Assembly (NCBI GenBank): GCA_943787445.1
Contig: CALSML010000002.1
Span: 62,001 to 126,000, forward strand
Reading direction: 5' to 3'
Source of the DNA: an uncultured Alphaproteobacteria bacterium
GTDB taxonomy: Bacteria > Pseudomonadota > Alphaproteobacteria > UBA6615
DNA: 64,000 bases
A program made the translations under genes and the position numbers. This document shows positions 18,515 through 27,809 of this stretch, one piece after another. The notes under the pieces are model-generated. The model was not told the DNA's origin. It ran no database searches and saw only the letters and a program-made list of their open reading frames with translations. Within the stretch, counting starts at the first letter, position 1. Each line of letters opens with the position of its first letter.

Positions 18515-19525
18515 CTACATGGACAGGGGGGTGAGACCCTGCGCCTGCTCGGCCATTTTGGCGCGGGCATCGTCGGGCAACGGGATCAGCCCCTTGTCGA
18601 GGAGATAACCGTCTTCGCCCCAGGCGTTTTCGCTGGTGAATTCCGTGACGAATTCCTGAATGCCTGGGATCACGCCCACATGCTGTTGTTTCACGTAGAA
18701 GAAGAGTGAGCGGGAGATCGGATAAGTGCCGGCGGCAATCTCTTCAAATTCGGGCATGGTGCGGGCGATTGCGGCACCTTTGACCTTGTCGGAGTTCTGA
18801 TCGAGGAAGCTGAATCCGAAGATGCCGAATGCGGCCGGATTGGCCTCGAGCTTCTGGACGATCAGGTTGTCGTTCTCGCCAGCTTCGATGAAAACCCCGT
18901 CTTCGCGCACAGCGTGACAGGCCTTCTTCTTCAGACCAAGTTCCCCGGCGCCCGCCAGCGCCTTGCAGCCGCCTTCCATGGCAATCTCGACAAATGCATC
19001 ACGGGTGCCGCTGGTCGGCGGCGGGCCGAGGACTTCGATTTTTGTCTGCGGGAGCGACGGGTCGATGTCGGACCACATTTTGTTGGGGTTGGCGATCAGC
19101 TTGCCGTCCTGCGGAATTTCCTTGGCGAGGGCCAGGAACAGTTGCTCGAGAGTCAGGTCTAGGTCGGGGCCCTTCTTGGCATTTGCGATGACGATACCGT
19201 CGAAGCCGATTTGCACTTCGGTGATGTCGACCCCGTTCCTGGCGCAATTCTCGAATTCAGACTTCTTCATGCGGCGTGACGCATTGGTCACATCCGGGTG
19301 GTCTTCACCAACGCCGGAACAGAACAGCTTCATGCCGCCACCGGTTCCGGTGCTTTCGACAATCGGTGTCGCGAACCGGCTCGATTTGCCGAATTGCTCG
19401 GCGACCGCAGTTGAGAAGGGGAAGACAGTTGAAGAGCCGACAATGCGGATCTGGTCACGTGCTTCGGCAGCGCCGATCATGGCCAGCGTGGCTGCTGTGG
19501 CGAGTGTAAGGGATTTGATATTCAC
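18515..19525 (-). CDS. pstS: Periplasmic phosphate-binding protein PstS
   Basis: PstS binds phosphate in the periplasm and delivers it to PstCAB. From the GTG at 19525 the protein has 336 residues: a signal peptide of about 22 residues (to GAAEA), then RDQIRIVGSSTVFPFSTAVAE, whose Gly-Ser-Ser-Thr loop is a phosphate ligand, TGTGGGMKLFCSG and PTSGTRDAFVEIA, the other ligand loops. The GTG was preferred to an ATG 21 codons upstream because AGGAGAGG lies directly before it and it gives a proper signal peptide. A three-repeat Pho box lies about 113 bases upstream, so strong induction under phosphate limitation is expected. Confidence 0.95.
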   Translation of the reverse strand: MNIKSLTLATAATLAMIGAAEARDQIRIVGSSTVFPFSTAVAEQFGKSSRFATPIVESTGTGGGMKLFCSGVGEDHPDVTNASRRMKKSEFENCARNGVDITEVQIGFDGIVIANAKKGPDLDLTLEQLFLALAKEIPQDGKLIANPNKMWSDIDPSLPQTKIEVLGPPPTSGTRDAFVEIAMEGGCKALAGAGELGLKKKACHAVREDGVFIEAGENDNLIVQKLEANPAAFGIFGFSFLDQNSDKVKGAAIARTMPEFEEIAAGTYPISRSLFFYVKQQHVGVIPGIQEFVTEFTSENAWGEDGYLLDKGLIPLPDDARAKMAEQAQGLTPLSM

Positions 19526-19637
19526 GGTTGCCTCTCCTGAGGATGGATCGTGGTTGATTGGGGTTTGCACCCGCACCCGGTCTGACAAGATCGATCACGT
19601 TTGCAGGCGCAACCTACGGCCTTCAGGAGATGGTCCT

Positions 19638-19666
19638 ATGACAGTTGTGTTTCAGTTCTGTGACAG
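19638..19666 (-). promoter_or_regulatory. Pho box (three direct repeats) upstream of pstS
   Basis: Read on the minus strand, three 7-base units occur with exact 11-base periodicity: CTGTCAC (19666-19660), CTGAAAC (19655-19649) and CTGTCAT (19644-19638), separated by AGAA and ACAA. The PhoB consensus is CTGTCAT with 4-base spacers, so this is a near-perfect PhoB site with one extra repeat beyond the usual pair. It lies between phoR and pstS, pointing at pstS. Confidence 0.88.
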
Positions 19667-19712
19667 AGCTGAAAAAATCCGGAACAATCCACTCACTTGG
19701 GAATGGCCATGA

Positions 19713-21104
19713 TCAGTCGGCGCTGCGGGTCGCCAGAGGGAGGGCGATTGTAAATTCGCTGCCGATGCCCGGTTCGCTGCGGATGGAAAATTTCCCGCGA
19801 TGGCGGTTGGCAATGTGTTTGACGATCGCCAGGCCAAGACCCGTACCTCCCATTTCCCGCGACCGGGCTGTGTCCACCCGATAAAAGCGTTCGGTCAGAC
19901 GGGGAATGTGTTCGCGGGGAATGCCGTCGCCTTCATCGATCACGGAAACGCGCGCGAAAGCATCGCTCACTTCCCCTGTCACAAGAACCTTGCTGCCGGC
20001 ACCGCCATATTTGATCGCGTTCTCGATCAGGTTCTGGAAAAGCTGGGTGAGTTCGTCCTGATGTCCGATGACCGGTGTGTCGAGGTCATCTAGATCAAGC
20101 TCAATGGTGACATCGCTGTCTCTGGCCTGGGGGGTCAGCAGGTCTGCCACGGTGTTGATGACCTGTTGCAGCGAGACGTGTTCGTCGGGTGCCGTGTGCT
20201 CGTTCATTTCAATGCGCGACAGGGACAGCAGGTCGTTGACGATCCGTGTCATGCGATTCGACTGGTTCTGCATCAGGTCGAGAAACCGGTCCTGCGCATC
20301 CATATCCCCACGGGCCGGACCCCGAAGGGTTTCAATGAATCCGACCAGCGACGTGAGGGGTGTACGCAATTCGTGGCTGACATTGGCCACGAAATCGGCC
20401 CGCATCTGTTCGCCCCGTCGTAGCTCGGTGACATCCCGGAGCAGTATCAGCGCCCGGGCGGTGTCTTGGTTGGTATTCCCGGCTACGATGGGTTCAATGC
20501 GGGCCTCGAAGATCTGGTCTACCTGGTCTGCGGTGGTGAATTCGATGGTTCGTGTGGGTTCGCCGGAGAGGGCGCTTTCGACGGCCTCGAGAATGGTGGG
20601 CTGGCGGATCACTGCTGACAGGTCGCGTCCGGTCAGGTCGCTGATCCCGTGTCTCCCGACCAGCAGTTCCTGGGCCGCGGCGTTCGTGTAAATGAGGCGC
20701 GCGTCTGCATCGAGGGTCAGAAGCGGGTCCGGCAAGGCATCAAACAGGATTTGGGCGGCCTGCAGATTGTCGTGCAGTTCTTTGCGGTTGTGCCCCCAGA
20801 TGCGGTCCAGCCGATAGATCGCGGCTATGATATCGCCGACGGGCCCGCCTGCATCGGAGGTATGGACCGCAATATCGGCGTCCGGCGCGCGATCGGTCAG
20901 GCTTGAAAGTTGGTTCTCGATACCCCGGAGGCGACGGAGCGGACGAATCAGAAGAACCAGCACGCCGATCAAAATCGCCATGCCCGCCAGACATGCGATC
21001 CAGATATTGAGGGCGCCAACCGCAGACAAAACCATGACGGCCAGCACACTGGGGCTGGCCAGCAGCGCTGACGTCGTGATCAGGTATTTCGGTCTGGGCA
21101 CCAT
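19713..21104 (-). CDS. phoR: Phosphate regulon sensor histidine kinase PhoR
   Basis: A 463-residue membrane histidine kinase. Two hydrophobic segments at about 10-30 and 32-52 anchor it, with no large periplasmic domain, as in other PhoR proteins. A PAS domain (about 115-225, LFDALPDPLLTLDADARLIYTN) precedes the H-box FVANVSHELRTPLTSL, the N-box LIENAIKYG, and the G-boxes DEGDGIP and GGTGLGLAIVKHI. It phosphorylates PhoB when the Pst-PhoU complex signals low phosphate. It sits upstream of pstS rather than beside phoB; the Pho box lies between phoR and pstS, so phoR is probably expressed from its own promoter. Confidence 0.95.
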   Translation of the reverse strand: MVPRPKYLITTSALLASPSVLAVMVLSAVGALNIWIACLAGMAILIGVLVLLIRPLRRLRGIENQLSSLTDRAPDADIAVHTSDAGGPVGDIIAAIYRLDRIWGHNRKELHDNLQAAQILFDALPDPLLTLDADARLIYTNAAAQELLVGRHGISDLTGRDLSAVIRQPTILEAVESALSGEPTRTIEFTTADQVDQIFEARIEPIVAGNTNQDTARALILLRDVTELRRGEQMRADFVANVSHELRTPLTSLVGFIETLRGPARGDMDAQDRFLDLMQNQSNRMTRIVNDLLSLSRIEMNEHTAPDEHVSLQQVINTVADLLTPQARDSDVTIELDLDDLDTPVIGHQDELTQLFQNLIENAIKYGGAGSKVLVTGEVSDAFARVSVIDEGDGIPREHIPRLTERFYRVDTARSREMGGTGLGLAIVKHIANRHRGKFSIRSEPGIGSEFTIALPLATRSAD

Positions 21105-21198
21105 GGGGTCCGCACGCAGTTCAAGCTTTGGTTGACGCGCTGCAGTTTAGCACGGTCCGCCGTCTGTGGCCGACCGGGCCGGAAGGGTGCGCCGACAA

Positions 21199-23536
21199 TC
21201 AGGCCTTTGTCTTGCGTGCGCGTTTGGGCTTGCCCTCGTTGCCGCGGCGAATGGATTCATGCGCGGCGAAGGCGGATGCGTTGACGATCTCGCCCACTGT
21301 GGAGTTCATGTGAACGATCTCCACGGGTTTCTCGAGCCCCATCAGGATCGGCCCCAGCACCGTGCCGACATCCATGGATTCCAGCATCCGTGATGTGATG
21401 TGCGCGGAATGCAGCCCGGGCATGATGAGAACATTGGCAGGGCCCGTGAGACGGGAGAAGGGGTAGTAGCGCTCCCGGAGCGCGGCATCGAGCGCCACAT
21501 CCGGGGTCATTTCGCCCTCATATTCGAAGTCGATGTCGTCTCGTTGGTCGAGCAGCCGGACGGCTTCGCGTGAACGCTCGGTGATATCGACTGGCGGGTT
21601 TCCGAAGTTTGAATAGCTGAGAAACGCGACGCGGGGCTCGCTGCCCATCTGGCGGGCCTTGGCGGCCGCCTGAATTGCGATGTCGACCATGACTTCCGGA
21701 CTTGGTCGTTCGTGAACCGATGCATCGGCAATGAACAGGGTGCGATTGCGCATGACATGGACTGACAGGCCAAAAATCTGCTCGTCCGGGATGGCATCGA
21801 AAACGCGCTGGACGTCATTCAGGCATGTGTAGAACCGGCGTGTCAGGCCGGTCACCATGGCATCGGCATCTCCCACGGCGACCATACAGGCAGCAAAGAC
21901 ATTCCGGTTCCGGTTTACCACCCGCGCGCAGTCCCGGTAGAGCATGCCGCGGCGCTGCATGCGCGCATAGAGGAAGGCGATATAACGTTCCCGCTCGTCT
22001 TCGGAGATCAATGCCGCATTGTGTATCTGCAGCGCGTCACCGTTAGACAGGCCGAGTTCTTCGATCCGTGCTTTGACGACTTCCTCGCGGCCGATCAAGA
22101 TCGGTTCGCCGAGACCCTGGTTGCGATAGGAAATGGCCGCGCGGATCACCCGCTCGGATTCGCCTTCGGCAAAGACCACCCGGCGCGGACTGTTGCGGAC
22201 AGTTTCATAGGTGGCTTCAATCAGGGACGATGTGGGGTCGAGTCGCTGGGCTAGCGTCCGCCGGTACTCGTTCATGTCCTCGATGGGCTGGCGGGCCACG
22301 CCTGTATCCATGGCGGCCTGCGCAATCTTCGGCGGGATCCGTTCGATCAGGCGCGGGTCGAAGGGCACCGGGATGATGTATTCGCGTGCCATAGGCCAGA
22401 TGCGCGCCGGCATAGGCGGCGCGACTTCATCGGGAACATCCTCGCGCGCCAGTTCGGCGAGCGCTTCGGCGCAGGCGATCTTCATTTCATCGTTGATCGT
22501 CGTGGCCCGGACGTCGAGGGCGCCCCGGAAGATATAGGGGAAGCCGAGCACATTGTTGACCTGGTTCGGGTAGTCCGAGCGGCCTGTGGCGATGATGGCG
22601 TCGTCGCGGACCGGCGACATCCTCCGGGGTGATTTCGGGGTCCGGGTTGGCCATGGCGAAGATGATCGGGTTCGGCGCCATCGATTTGACCATGTCCTTG
22701 GTCACCGCCTCCGGCAACAGACAGGCCGAAGAACACATCGGCGCCCTTCATCGCTTCTTCGAGGGTTCGGGCTTTGGTTTGCACCGCGTGGCCGGATTTC
22801 CACTGGTTCATGCCTCGTCGGCCCTGATAGATGACGCCCCGAGCTATCGCACAGGATCGCCTGATCGTGGGGTAGCCCCATGGCTTTCATCAGTTCGATA
22901 CAGGCGATCGATGCCGCGCCGGCGCCGTTCACAACGATCTTGATGTCCTTGATGTCGCGCCCGGTCAGATGCAGGGCGTTGATCATGCCGGCCAGCGGAC
23001 GATCGCCGTTCCGTGCTGGTCATCATGGAAAGATCGGGATGTCCATGAGTTCGCGCAGGCGTTGCTCGATGATGAAGCATTCCGGCGCCTTGATATCTTC
23101 CAGATTGATGCCGCCGAAAGTCGGGCCAAGGAAGCGCACGCAGTTCACCACTTCGTCGACATCCTCGCTGTCGACCTCCAGATCCATGCGCATCGATATC
23201 GGCAAAGCGCTTGAACAGAACCGACTTGCCTTCCATGACGGGCTTGGAGGCCAGGGCACCGATATTGCCAAGTCCCAGGACGGCCGTGCCGTTGGAGACC
23301 ACGGCGACAAGATTTCCGCGTGCGGTATAATCGTATGCCTTGTTGGGATCCGCGTGAATTTCCACGCAGGGCGCCGCGACCCCCGGCGAATAGGCCAATG
23401 AGAGATCCCGCTGGGTCGTTAGGGGCTTGGTTGCATTGATCTCGATCTTGCCGGGCTTGCCGGTCCGGTGCATTTCCAGAGAATCGAGGTCGAGTTGCGA
23501 CATTTTCTTGTCGCTGTTCTTGGATTTGTCCGCCAT
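21199..23536 (-). CDS. maeB: NADP-dependent malic enzyme with phosphotransacetylase-like domain (six frameshifts)
   Basis: The MaeB-type enzyme decarboxylates malate to pyruvate and makes NADPH. About 778 residues: N-terminal malic enzyme domain from [11 protein letters not shown], with YSPGVAAPC and [24 protein letters not shown](P)-binding [16 protein letters not shown], then a C-terminal phosphate acetyl/butyryltransferase-like domain (from about [15 protein letters not shown]) that acts as a regulatory module. The frame is broken at about 23186, 23029, 22995, 22840, 22715 and 22614; five are single added G or C bases and one is a missing base. At each point the expected sequence resumes (for example [11 protein letters not shown] and [13 protein letters not shown]), so the gene is probably intact in the organism. 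Confidence 0.9.
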
Positions 23537-23694
23537 GAAAATTGCCTGTTTTTTCGACCAGAGGGTGTTGTTACCGGGAAGCGTGACCTCTCAGCCCCGC
23601 GTGCGTCAAGCAAGCTCGGCGGGGTCGGAAGCCGGATAACCCATTCCAAGGGTTTCGATGGCCTCGCTGCGGGCGTATATGATGGTCTTTCGCC

Positions 23695-26422
23695 ATGCCT
23701 GTATCTCGCTCACCTTCCTCTCCAAACGAACCGCCTGCTGTGGCGGCCTCGCCCATGTTTGCCCAATGGCATGAAGCCAAGGCCGAGTACCCCGACTGCC
23801 TGTTGTTCTTTCGGATGGGAGATTTTTACGAGCTGTTCTTCGACGATGCCGTGGCTGCGGCGGCGGCGCTGGACATCGCGCTGACCAAGCGCGGGGAACA
23901 TGACGGGGTGCCGATCCCCATGGCGGGCGTGCCGGTTCATGCCGCCGAGCAGTATCTGCCCCGCCTGATCCGGGCCGGTCACCGGGTTGCTGTCTGCGAG
24001 CAAATGGAAAGCCCGGCCGAAGCCCGCAAGCGCGGGTCGAAATCCATCGTGCGTCGCGCGGTTGTGCGGGTGATCACGCCTGGCACCCTGAGCGAGGAAA
24101 CCCTGCTCGATTCCCGGCGCCACAATTATCTCGCTTCCTGCGCTGAAGTGCGCGGTGAGCTGGGTCTGGCCTGGCTGGATATGTCGACCGGTGAAGTCTG
24201 GATGCAGCCCTTGCCGAAGAATGGCGGGCCGGTTTTGCTGGCAGCCGCACTGGCACGAATCGCGCCCGGTGAGTTGCTCTTGCCTGACGGCTTCCTGGTG
24301 CGCGATGACATGGCAGGTCTTGTTGATGAACTCGAAGATGTTCTGACACCGTTGCCGGGCAGTCGGTTCGATTCACTCAATGCGGAAAGTCGGCTGACCG
24401 AGACCTATGGCGTCAGCACCTTGGATGCCTTTGGCGAGCCGGGACGTGCCGAGATCGCAGCGGCGGGGGCCTTGCTCGATTATCTGGTGCTGACACAGAT
24501 TGACCGGATGCCGCGTCTGGCGCGACCCACGCGATTGCCTGCACCTGGTGCGAATGGTGCGGTCATGGAAATCGATGCGGCCACACGCCGGAATCTCGAG
24601 CTGTCCATCACCCTGTCGGGTGAGCGCAAGGGCTCCCTGCTTTCGATCATCGATCGGACAATCACCGGGGCCGGTGCCCGACTTCTGGCTGAACGTTTGG
24701 CCGCACCGCTCACCGATGTCGCCGCCATTGAAGGCCGGCTCGATGGCGTCGGATATCTGGTGGAGGATGCGGCCCGACGGGACGACATACGCGAGCTTCT
24801 GCGCGTGGTGCCGGATGTGGAGCGCGCCCTGTCGCGGCTGGCGCTGGGGCGCGGTGGCCCGCGCGATCTGGCGGCAGTCCGGGCCGGGCTGGAGGCCGCG
24901 CATGGTTTGCGGGATTTGCTGGCGGATGTCGTCACCCTGCCGGATGCACTGGCGGACGCAAGAGATCGTTTGGGTGACCATCATACTCTGGTGGTGGAGC
25001 TGAACCGCGCGCTCACGCCCGAACTGCCGTTGTTCACCCGGGATGGCGGGTTCATCGCCAGCGGCTATTCGCCCGATCTCGATGAACAGAAGAGCCTGCG
25101 GGATGAAAGCCGTCAGCTGATTGCGGGGTTGCAGGCACAATATGTGGACGCCACGGGTGTTAACGGTCTGAAGGTGAAGCACAACAATGTGCTCGGCTAT
25201 TTTGTCGAAATGAGTTCCGCCCATGCCGAACGCCTCATGGAGGGCGGCAAGGAATCCACCACCGAGCAATATGGTCTGATCCATCGACAGACGATGGCCA
25301 GTGCGGTGCGTTTCACGACGGTCGAATTGTCCGAACTGGATGACAGGATTTCGCGCGCCGGTGAACGCGCGCTGGCGATCGAACTGGAACTCTTTGATGT
25401 TCTCGTGCGTCAGATGCTGGATGCGGCTGACGGGATTGCCGTGACAGCGCGTGCACTGGCTGAACTCGATGTGGCAGCAGGTCTGGCGGAGCTCGCCACC
25501 AGGTCCCGCTATACCCGCCCGCGCCTGACCGAGACCCCGGTATTCCAGATCACCGGCGGGCGGCACCCGGTGGTCGAGGCGGTGCTCGATGATGGGCCGT
25601 CTGCCTTTGTCGCCAATGACTGCGATCTGTCGGGAGAGCAGGAGGGCGCGGGGCGCCTCTGGCTCGTGACAGGCCCGAATATGGCTGGCAAGTCGACCTT
25701 TCTGCGCCAGAACGCCCTGATCGCGATCCTCGCTCAGATCGGTTCTTTTGTGCCGGCTGGGGCTGCCACGATCGGGGTCGTGGACCGGCTGTTCAGCCGG
25801 GTGGGCGCGGCGGATGATCTGGCCCGTGGCCGTTCGACCTTCATGGTGGAAATGGTCGAGGCGGCCGCAATCCTCAATCAGGCCGGACCCCGTGCGCTGG
25901 TCATTCTGGATGAAATCGGGCGCGGCACGGCGACGTTTGATGGCCTGTCGATCGCCTGGGCGACGGTGGAGCACCTGCACGAGGTGAATGGTTGTCGAAC
26001 CCTCTTCGCAACCCATTTTCACGAACTCACCAAGCTCGCCACCCGGCTGGACCACTTGTCCTGCCACACCATGCGGGTGAAGGAGTGGCGCGACGATATT
26101 GTCTTCCTGCACGAAGTGGGTGCCGGGACGGCGGACCGTTCCTATGGCATCCATGTGGGCAAGCTGGCCGGTTTGCCGCCGCAAGTGGTGGATCGCGCCG
26201 ACGCTGTGTTGCGGTTGCTGGAAGCCGGCGATCAGGCCGGCGCGTTGGCACGTCTGGCCGATGACTTGCCGTTGTTTCAGGCTGCCGCTCTGCACGAACC
26301 CGACTCTGCGGTTGCGGCTTCGGCCGATCCCCTGCGCGAACTTCTCGCGGCAACCGATCCGGATGCGTCTGAGCCCGCGCGAAGCCCTTGAGGTGCTTTA
26401 CCGCCTGAAGGCTGACCCTTGA
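23695..26422 (+). CDS. mutS: DNA mismatch repair protein MutS (one frameshift at the C-terminus)
   Basis: MutS recognises mispaired bases and starts methyl-independent mismatch repair with MutL. About 908 residues: N-terminal mismatch-binding domain with the [12 protein letters not shown] segment, whose Phe-x-Glu contacts the mismatch, connector and lever domains, and the ATPase with Walker [10 protein letters not shown] (about residue 660), [11 protein letters not shown] and ATHFHEL. As written the frame ends at 26391, but an extra T near 26369 explains this: in the next frame the usual ending [17 protein letters not shown] appears and stops at 26422, where TGATG overlaps the start of the MFS gene. 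Two ATG-like starts are possible near the beginning; the first was kept. Confidence 0.95.
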
Positions 26423-27760
26423 TGCGTGAGGCCATGGGCCGCCTGCTGGCGATGGCGGGGTTTGGCGCCGTCGGCGACATCATGCGCCACCGCAGCTTCC
26501 GGATTTACCTGATCGGGCATATTCCCAATGTGGTGGGTGTCTGGGTGGTGCGGATCGCCATCGGCTGGCTGGCCTGGGAGCTGACCGGCTCGGCATTCTG
26601 GGTGGGGGCGCTGGTGGCCGCGGATGCGCATTGCCGGTGCTGCTCTTCGGGCCGATTGGCGGCGTGATGGCGGACCGGCTGGACCGCAAGCAGATCAGCC
26701 TCGTCACCCAGGCCATTCTCTGCGTGCTCAGCATCGGCCTGACCGCGCTGACTTCTATGCGGGTCTGATCGACATCTGGCTGTTGCTGGTCTTTGCCCTC
26801 GCGCGCGGCGTGACGTTCTCGTTCTGGCAGCCGGTCCGGCTGGCCCTGATGCCCAATCTGGTGCCGCGTTCGGAGTTGCCGACGGCGATTGCCCTCAACT
26901 CCTCCACCTTCAATGCCGCCCAGTTCATCGGGCCGGCTGTCGCCGGGGGTCTGCTCAAGCTCGGCGGCGCCGGAGCTGGCCTTTGCGTTCAACATATTTC
27001 GCTGCCGCGATGATGGTCGTGGCGCTGGCGCAGATCGAGGCGCCACGCCGCAGCCCGAACGCAAGGGCCCCCGGGGCTCGTTTCTCGACGACGCCCTGGC
27101 AGGCGTTCGTTACGGAGCCGCCCATCCGGGCATCGGGCCGATGCTGCTGCTGTCTGCTGATCGTGGGGCTGATGATCCGTCCCACTTACCGAGCTGATGC
27201 CCGCCCTGGCTGGCGGCCGTCTTCCTCAAGGAGGTGACTGGTTACTCGATGATGGCGTCTTCCGTCGGGATCGGCGCGATGTTCGGGGGCCATCTGGATG
27301 CTGCAGCGGGGGAATGCGGGCAACATCACCGACATCGCTCTGTTTGCAGGGCTTTGCCGGCGGGGTCTCGGCGCTTGCTGCTGATCGCGGTTGCGTGGTT
27401 CCCCTTCGCGCTGCTTGTGCCTGGCGGTTCTCGGCTTCTCCATGACGGCGGGCGGCATCGCGACCCAGCAGGTGGTGCAGTTTGCCGTCCCTGATGAGAT
27501 GCGCGGGCCGGGTGCTGGGTCTTTTCGGGATGATCTTTCGTGCAGGTCCGGCTCTTGGCGCGCTGGTCATCGGCCGGATCGGCGATGCGGTGGGGCTGAC
27601 CTGGCCGGTGCTGATCGGTGCGTTGATCGGGCTCGTCGCCTATGGCTTTGCCTGGACCCGCCGGACGCGGTTGCGCGAGGCGCTGGAGGCCCGGCGGAGC
27701 AGCGATGCGGCCGCTAATGCGGCAGAAACGTCACAGGTGGGCGACAAACCGGCGCAGTGA
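26422..27760 (+). CDS. Major facilitator superfamily exporter (many frameshifts)
   Basis: An MFS transporter of the EntS/MFS_3 type, split by at least eight single-base shifts between about 26629 and 27520. The pieces join as [56 protein letters not shown] (the loop 2-3 MFS motif), FYAGLIDIWLLLVFALARG, LVPRSELPTAIALNSSTFN, GYSMMASSVGIGAMFGG, then VPDEMRGRVLGLFGMIF and a hydrophilic tail ending at 27760. Total about 440 residues with the usual 12 spans. The ATG overlaps the restored mutS stop by one base. Substrate unknown. Sequence similarity is undisturbed across breaks, which argues for errors, but real decay cannot be excluded from one sequence. Confidence 0.72.
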
Positions 27761-27809
27761 TTGGGTTGTCATGTCCTTTCGGGGCGCAAGACTGTAAAAT
27801 CGCTTCACC

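Noticed and set aside
24373-26295. A 640-codon open frame antisense to mutS
   Set aside because: Shadow of mutS; its protein has no recognisable motif.
21199-27760. maeB and the MFS gene as true pseudogenes
   Set aside because: Protein similarity is intact on both sides of each break and the shifts are all single bases, mostly G or C; real decay would also show stops and substitutions.
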